DNA from: an uncultured Treponema sp.
GTDB taxonomy: Bacteria > Spirochaetota > Spirochaetia > Treponematales > Treponemataceae
DNA: 10,930 nucleotides
Direction of reading: 5' to 3'
Assembly (NCBI GenBank): GCA_946403565.1
Contig: CAMJAJ010000018.1
Span: 1 to 10,930, forward strand
The position numbers and the translations under genes are program-made. The notes under the pieces are model-generated. The model saw nothing but the letters and a program-made list of their open reading frames with translations. It was not told the DNA's origin and ran no database searches. This document shows positions 7,519-10,930 of this stretch, piece by piece (positions within the stretch are counted from its first letter, which is position 1; the number at the start of each line of letters is the position of its first letter).

Positions 7519-7537
7519 GCCTAGTCCTGCTTGTATA
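7519..7537. repeat. 19-bp direct repeat, copy 2
   Basis: This is the exact second copy of 7445-7463. Read on the - strand it encodes the last four residues (YKQD) and TAG stop of the XylF-like protein. The CTAG core therefore gives a stop codon on both strands. Confidence 0.9.
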
Positions 7538-8726
7538 CCTCCCCGTGGGTGTGGAAGCCGGACTTGATGACCACGTCGTCTATGTTTTCCCTGGTGGCCA
7601 CCTGCGGCTCCAGCCAGAAGACGGGAACGTCCTTGTAGCCGTTGTTGATCGAGGCCTCGTAGCCTGAGATGTATGCCGCCGTATCCCCCCGCGCAAGGCG
7701 GACCGCGCACTCGGCCGCCCGTTCCGCAAGCTCCGTGATCGGCTTGTACACGGTGAAATCCTGCCTGCCCCGCACGATATCCTGGCAGGCGGCGATATCC
7801 GCGTCCTGTCCGCATATCGGGATGTGGCGGCCGGGATAGTAGTCCTCTATCGCGTTCAGCACGCTGCCCGCCACGGAGTCGTTTCCGCAGATGATCGCGT
7901 CGGGCAGCTCGCTCTCGGTCAAGAGGCTCACGGCGGCCTGGTAGGAAAGGTCGTAGTTCCAGCCGTCCGTATAGAAGATGTCCCGGATGTTTATGCCCTG
8001 CCCCTGTATCACGTCCTCTATGCCCCGGAGCATGAGCGTCATGTTGTAGTCCTCGTTGGGTCCCAGAATCAGGTTCCAGTTCTTGCCCACCCCGCTGTCA
8101 AGGAACTGCTGCGCCATCAGGCGGCCCACGCTCTCCGTGTTGACCGAAATGTACAGGCTTATGTCCGCGCCCGTTATCAGGCGGTCGTAGGAGATGACCT
8201 CTATGTCCCTGTCGCGCATCCGCTTTATTATGCCGGCCAGCCGGTCCCGCTCCTTCGGTACGATGACGACCGTGTCCACCCGCCGCTGCATCAGGTACTC
8301 CAGCTGGGAATCCTGCACCTCCACGCTGTTGCCCGCGTTCTGCACGATGACCTCCGCACCCAGCTCGCGCGCCTTGCTCATGAACACGTCCAGGTCACGC
8401 TGCCAGCGTTCCAGCGCGAGCGTGTCTATGGAAAAGCCTATGCGTACCTGCTCCTCGCCGCCCGCGGGCTGCCCCTCCTCGGACTTCGCGGCCTGCATCC
8501 GGGAGCACGACGGCAGGAAGGCGACGGCGAGGACGACGAGGGCGGCACGGAACACGCGGGCAACACGCGGCCCCGGGGCATGCGGAACGCTACGGGCGGC
8601 ATGCGGCAGGATACAGGCAGCACGCGGCAGGGGGACTGCACGGAAACGCGCACGCAGTCCGCGGGCGGCACGCAGCGGCGGGGCAGACAGGACAGGGACA
8701 GAAACGGGGGGCCTATTTTGCAACAT
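7521..8726 (-). CDS. XylF-like sugar-binding lipoprotein, probable sensor subunit
   Basis: This is a 401-aa periplasmic binding protein of the D-xylose/ChvE type (Peripla_BP_4 family). Visible signatures are RIGFSIDTLALERWQRD (95-111), VIVPKERDRLAGII (154-167), VISYDRLI (177-184), the hinge-region GNDSVAG (281-287) and GQDADIAACQDIV (306-318) followed by FTVYKPI. A hydrophobic stretch ends in FLPSC, suggesting lipidation at Cys74. The mature part is about 327 aa, usual for XylF. The ATG overlaps the regulator gene by 14 bp and has GGAG 7 nt upstream. However, this start gives a 57-residue Arg/Pro/Ala-rich leader before the signal peptide; a GTG at 8555 would give a normal short one but has no clear ribosome binding site. 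No permease or ATPase gene adjoins it, so it more likely senses sugar for the kinase than imports it. The ligand is inferred from family only. Confidence 0.9.
   Translation of the reverse strand: MLQNRPPVSVPVLSAPPLRAARGLRARFRAVPLPRAACILPHAARSVPHAPGPRVARVFRAALVVLAVAFLPSCSRMQAAKSEEGQPAGGEEQVRIGFSIDTLALERWQRDLDVFMSKARELGAEVIVQNAGNSVEVQDSQLEYLMQRRVDTVVIVPKERDRLAGIIKRMRDRDIEVISYDRLITGADISLYISVNTESVGRLMAQQFLDSGVGKNWNLILGPNEDYNMTLMLRGIEDVIQGQGINIRDIFYTDGWNYDLSYQAAVSLLTESELPDAIICGNDSVAGSVLNAIEDYYPGRHIPICGQDADIAACQDIVRGRQDFTVYKPITELAERAAECAVRLARGDTAAYISGYEASINNGYKDVPVFWLEPQVATRENIDDVVIKSGFHTHGEVYKQD
8551..8690. repeat. Degenerate GC-rich mini-repeats in binding-protein leader
   Basis: On the + strand, short related units such as CACGCGG, GGCATGCGG and ACGCGGCAGG recur irregularly through this stretch. 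They cover the codons between the start of the XylF-like gene and its signal peptide. No exact long unit is present, so this is a low-complexity patch rather than a clean tandem array. Confidence 0.45.
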
Positions 8727-10269
8727 TGCGGAACTCCGTCGGCGTCATGCCGAATTTGTTTTTGAATATGCGGGAAAAGTAGTTCTGGTCGTTAAAGCCG
8801 ACATTCGCACTTATCTCCTTTATGGAGCTGCGGGGATTCTTCAGCAGCTCCCGCGCCCGCTTGAGCCTGAGGTCGGTCAGGTAGTTTATGTAGTTCTCGC
8901 CCTTGACCTCCTTGAACATCCTGCTCAGGTAGAAGGGGCTCACGTCTATGGCGGCAGCGACGTCCTCCAGCGAAAGGTTCTCCGCCATGCGGCTCTCTAT
9001 GTAGTCCTCGGCCTTCTTGATGATGGGGTTGTCCTTCGACTGGGAGAACAGCATCACGTCCGTGGCGCACTCCTCGCAGCGCTTGAGCGCGAAGTCCAGC
9101 ACCGAGTCCATGCTGTCCGCGGCGGACAGGACGGAGAACGCGGAGGAGAACTCGTCGTTCTGGTAATTGCAGTCTATCTCCGTCGTGATGTTCCGCACGT
9201 TCACGAGCAGTTCGAATATGGAGTTCTTCACCTTGCCCATGTCGCCGCCGTATGCGTCCTGCAGGGCAGCCCCGTACGACGAGAGCAGGTGGCGGATGGA
9301 TGCGCCGTCACCCGCCCGCACCCGGCCGAAAATCGCGTCCGCGAGCACGCCCGGGGCTCCGTCCTTTTTCTTCGCGGCGTTCTTTTCCGCAAACAGGATA
9401 CCCCCCGAGGCCTCCGTGGAATTCAGGGCCTCCAGCGCCTCGTTGTAGGCGTTTCCCGTCATGCTCGCATCGGTCATAAGGGTGCTCACGCCCGCCCGTA
9501 TCCCGGGGCTCACGTTCAGGCAGAGGAGGTTGTATATGGAAGAAATCGCGGCCCGCGCCTCCTGCAGGACCTCGTCCTCCCCGCCGCTGATCGGGAAGTA
9601 AAAGAAGGCGGTGAGGCGGTTCGCCATGAACGATCCGGTGATGCACTTGGTCCGCTCCTTGAGGAGGGAGCGTATCTCGTCGTAGCCTTCGGCCTGCCGC
9701 CGTTCGTCCATCCCCGGGAACTCCAGGCAGCAGAAGCACCAGGCGGAACCGGAGATGCCGAAATAGGAGAAGTATTCGGACACGTCCTTCATGCCGCTCA
9801 GGGCCGCCGAGTAGATGAAGTCGCTTTCCACCATCGGGGAAACGATGTCCAGCTTCTTGTGCAGCTCCTCCTCGCTGCTCTTGCGCCCCCGCTTCTGGTC
9901 CACGATGGTCATCGCGTTGCGGAGGGTCTCCACGACGGTGTTGCGGTTCACGGGCTTGGTCAGGTAGCGGTACACGCCCAGGTTCACGGCCTCCTGCGCA
10001 TACTGGAAGTGGTCGAACGCGCTCAGTATGACGATCACCGTGTCAGGCTTGGACTGCATGATGAACTTCACGGTCTCGAGCCCGTTCAGGCCCGGCATGT
10101 TTATGTCCATAAAGATGATGTCCACCTGCTCCTTGGCCACCGTCTCCAGCGCAAGCGAACCGGAGAGCGCGGAGAACAGCTTGACTTCGGACGGGAAGTT
10201 CTTTTCGATTGTGAACTTCAGGGAGTCTATCATTATCTGCTCATCGTCTGTCAAAAGGATGCCGTACAT
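8713..10269 (-). CDS. YesN-like response regulator, receiver plus AraC DNA-binding
   Basis: This is a 518-aa cytoplasmic transcription regulator; residue numbers here count one extra upstream TTG codon. Residues 3-122 form an intact receiver: Asp9, Asp10 and Glu11, phospho-acceptor Asp56 (IIFMDINMPGLNG), Ser84 and Lys106. The middle (about 135-405) is the poorly conserved helical region usual in long YesN proteins. Residues 415-516 are an AraC/XylS domain with two helix-turn-helix motifs (LSLEDVAAAIDVSPFYLSRMF; SIKEISANVGFNDQNYFSRIF) and the typical end GMTPTEFR. I chose the ATG at 10269, which overlaps the kinase stop as TGATG and has GAAGG 7 nt upstream; a TTG at 10272 is the alternative. 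It is the cognate regulator of the upstream kinase and probably activates genes for uptake or use of the sugar sensed by the downstream lipoprotein. Confidence 0.94.
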   Translation of the reverse strand: MYGILLTDDEQIMIDSLKFTIEKNFPSEVKLFSALSGSLALETVAKEQVDIIFMDINMPGLNGLETVKFIMQSKPDTVIVILSAFDHFQYAQEAVNLGVYRYLTKPVNRNTVVETLRNAMTIVDQKRGRKSSEEELHKKLDIVSPMVESDFIYSAALSGMKDVSEYFSYFGISGSAWCFCCLEFPGMDERRQAEGYDEIRSLLKERTKCITGSFMANRLTAFFYFPISGGEDEVLQEARAAISSIYNLLCLNVSPGIRAGVSTLMTDASMTGNAYNEALEALNSTEASGGILFAEKNAAKKKDGAPGVLADAIFGRVRAGDGASIRHLLSSYGAALQDAYGGDMGKVKNSIFELLVNVRNITTEIDCNYQNDEFSSAFSVLSAADSMDSVLDFALKRCEECATDVMLFSQSKDNPIIKKAEDYIESRMAENLSLEDVAAAIDVSPFYLSRMFKEVKGENYINYLTDLRLKRARELLKNPRSSIKEISANVGFNDQNYFSRIFKNKFGMTPTEFRNVAK

Positions 10270-10930
10270 CAAACCACCTTCTTTACCAATCTGGGAATCT
10301 TTAATATAAAGCTCGTTCCGCCGTCAGCGTTTATCTGTATGTCGAACACGTCCGCCCGATGAAAATAGAGGCGCAGGCGGGAGGCGACGTTCACAAGCCC
10401 CGTGCCGGTACCTCCACCAGTGCCGGCAGCGACCGGTCCTGCACTGGCAGCAACTCCAGCCTGCGCACTATCCGCGCCAGCGCCACCGGCCTGCGCATTA
10501 TCCGCGCCAGCAGCAGCAACGCCAGCGGCAGCGGTGTCCACCTTCTCCGCGGAACTGTCCAGGATCCTGCGCCGCTGCTCCTCGGACATGCCGCCCCCGT
10601 TGTCCGATATGGAGATCATCGTGTCGAACACCGTCTGCTCCACCTTCAGGAGGACATAGCCCCGTCCCTCCTTCAGGCCATACTTTATGCAGTTCTCAAC
10701 GAGGGGCTGCAGGATCATGCGGGGAAGGGCGACGCTGTAGTCCGCGTCCGGGGGCAGCTTCTTTATGAAGTCGAGCCGTTCCCCAAAGCGCACCTTCATT
10801 ATGTAGATGAAGTTGTCCACCAGGGAAAGCTCCTCCTCCAGGCTTGCCGCCGTACCCTTCTGCTGTATATTGTAACGGAAGAAGTCCGCCACCTGCTCGA
10901 TGAAGTAGCAGGTCTTGTCCGCCCCCTCCA
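10269..10930 (-). CDS. LytS/YesM-type sensor histidine kinase, 3' part
   Basis: Only the C-terminal 219 residues or so are in the window; the frame stays open to the right edge, so the start, membrane segments and phospho-His motif (expected just upstream of the edge) are missing. The visible part has the His_kinase/HATPase pattern of the YesM family: CYFIEQVADFFRYNI, then EEELSLVDNFIYIMKVRFGERL, the N-box LQPLVENCIKYG, G1 DNGGGM, and G2 GTGTGLVNVASRLRLYF, ending in GGTSFILKIP. Between G1 and G2 lies an Ala/Gly-rich insertion of about 40 residues, absent from ordinary family members and encoded by repetitive DNA. The gene overlaps the regulator by 1 nt (TGATG). It should phosphorylate Asp56 of that regulator, with the XylF-like lipoprotein as likely ligand sensor. 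Confidence 0.92.
   Translation of the reverse strand, partial: EGADKTCYFIEQVADFFRYNIQQKGTAASLEEELSLVDNFIYIMKVRFGERLDFIKKLPPDADYSVALPRMILQPLVENCIKYGLKEGRGYVLLKVEQTVFDTMISISDNGGGMSEEQRRRILDSSAEKVDTAAAGVAAAGADNAQAGGAGADSAQAGVAASAGPVAAGTGGGTGTGLVNVASRLRLYFHRADVFDIQINADGGTSFILKIPRLVKKVV
10459..10511. repeat. Two near-identical 23-bp repeats, 30-bp period
   Basis: The copies at 10459-10481 and 10489-10511 differ at one base (10468 C versus 10498 T). The 30-bp spacing is a multiple of three. On the - strand they encode ADNAQAG and ADSAQAG in the kinase ATP-lid insertion. Similar Ala-rich sequence continues on both sides. Confidence 0.85.

Noticed and set aside
8194..10362. Long + strand open frame opposite the regulator gene
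   Set aside because: It runs antisense to a well-supported YesN-type regulator and has no family signature. The GC-rich codon pattern of the opposite strand explains it.

Overview
This GC-rich window holds seven bacterial protein-coding genes, almost all of them signal-transduction genes, in two convergent blocks. The organism is probably an anaerobic, host- or gut-type bacterium. My best guess is a spirochaete of the Treponema kind: it has multi-domain hybrid kinases with extra degenerate receivers, a XylF-like sensor lipoprotein with a relaxed lipobox, and frequent ATA isoleucine codons despite the high GC. A GC-rich member of the Clostridia cannot be excluded. No RNA gene, CRISPR array, transposase or phage gene is visible.

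Left block (+ strand, about 1-7450). A 12-bp perfect inverted repeat and a good sigma70-type promoter (TTGATT, 17 bp, TATAAT) precede four tightly packed genes. They encode (1) a degenerate receiver plus histidine phosphotransfer (HPt) protein, (2) a response regulator with one degenerate and one intact receiver and no output domain, (3) a six-TM hybrid histidine kinase with a degenerate and an intact receiver, and (4) a Cache-type two-TM hybrid kinase whose C-terminus carries a complete DegV (fatty-acid-binding, FakB-like) domain. Gaps are 6 and 17 bp, and the last two genes overlap by 17 bp, so this looks like one operon. Together the genes can form a multistep phosphorelay: His in two kinases, Asp in attached receivers, His198 of the HPt protein, and Asp181 of the stand-alone regulator. 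No DNA-binding or known enzymatic output domain is encoded; the DegV domain is the only non-phosphorelay module.

Junction (7445-7537). The two blocks converge over 70 bp. A 19-bp exact direct repeat spans the stop codons of both facing genes, with a GC-rich hairpin between the copies.

Right block (- strand, 7521 to the right edge). In transcription order this encodes a LytS/YesM-type sensor kinase (3' part only), a YesN-type AraC response regulator and a XylF-like sugar-binding lipoprotein. The genes overlap by 1 and 14 bp. The arrangement fits a three-component sugar-sensing system like the XylFII-LytS-YesN type of clostridia, in which the binding protein acts as ligand sensor for the kinase. 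The kinase carries a repeat-encoded Ala/Gly-rich insertion in its ATP lid, and the binding protein has an unusually long Arg/Pro-rich leader over a repetitive DNA patch.

The most novel-looking item is the hybrid kinase-DegV fusion, whose DegV domain has changed several residues normally used to hold the fatty-acid carboxylate.
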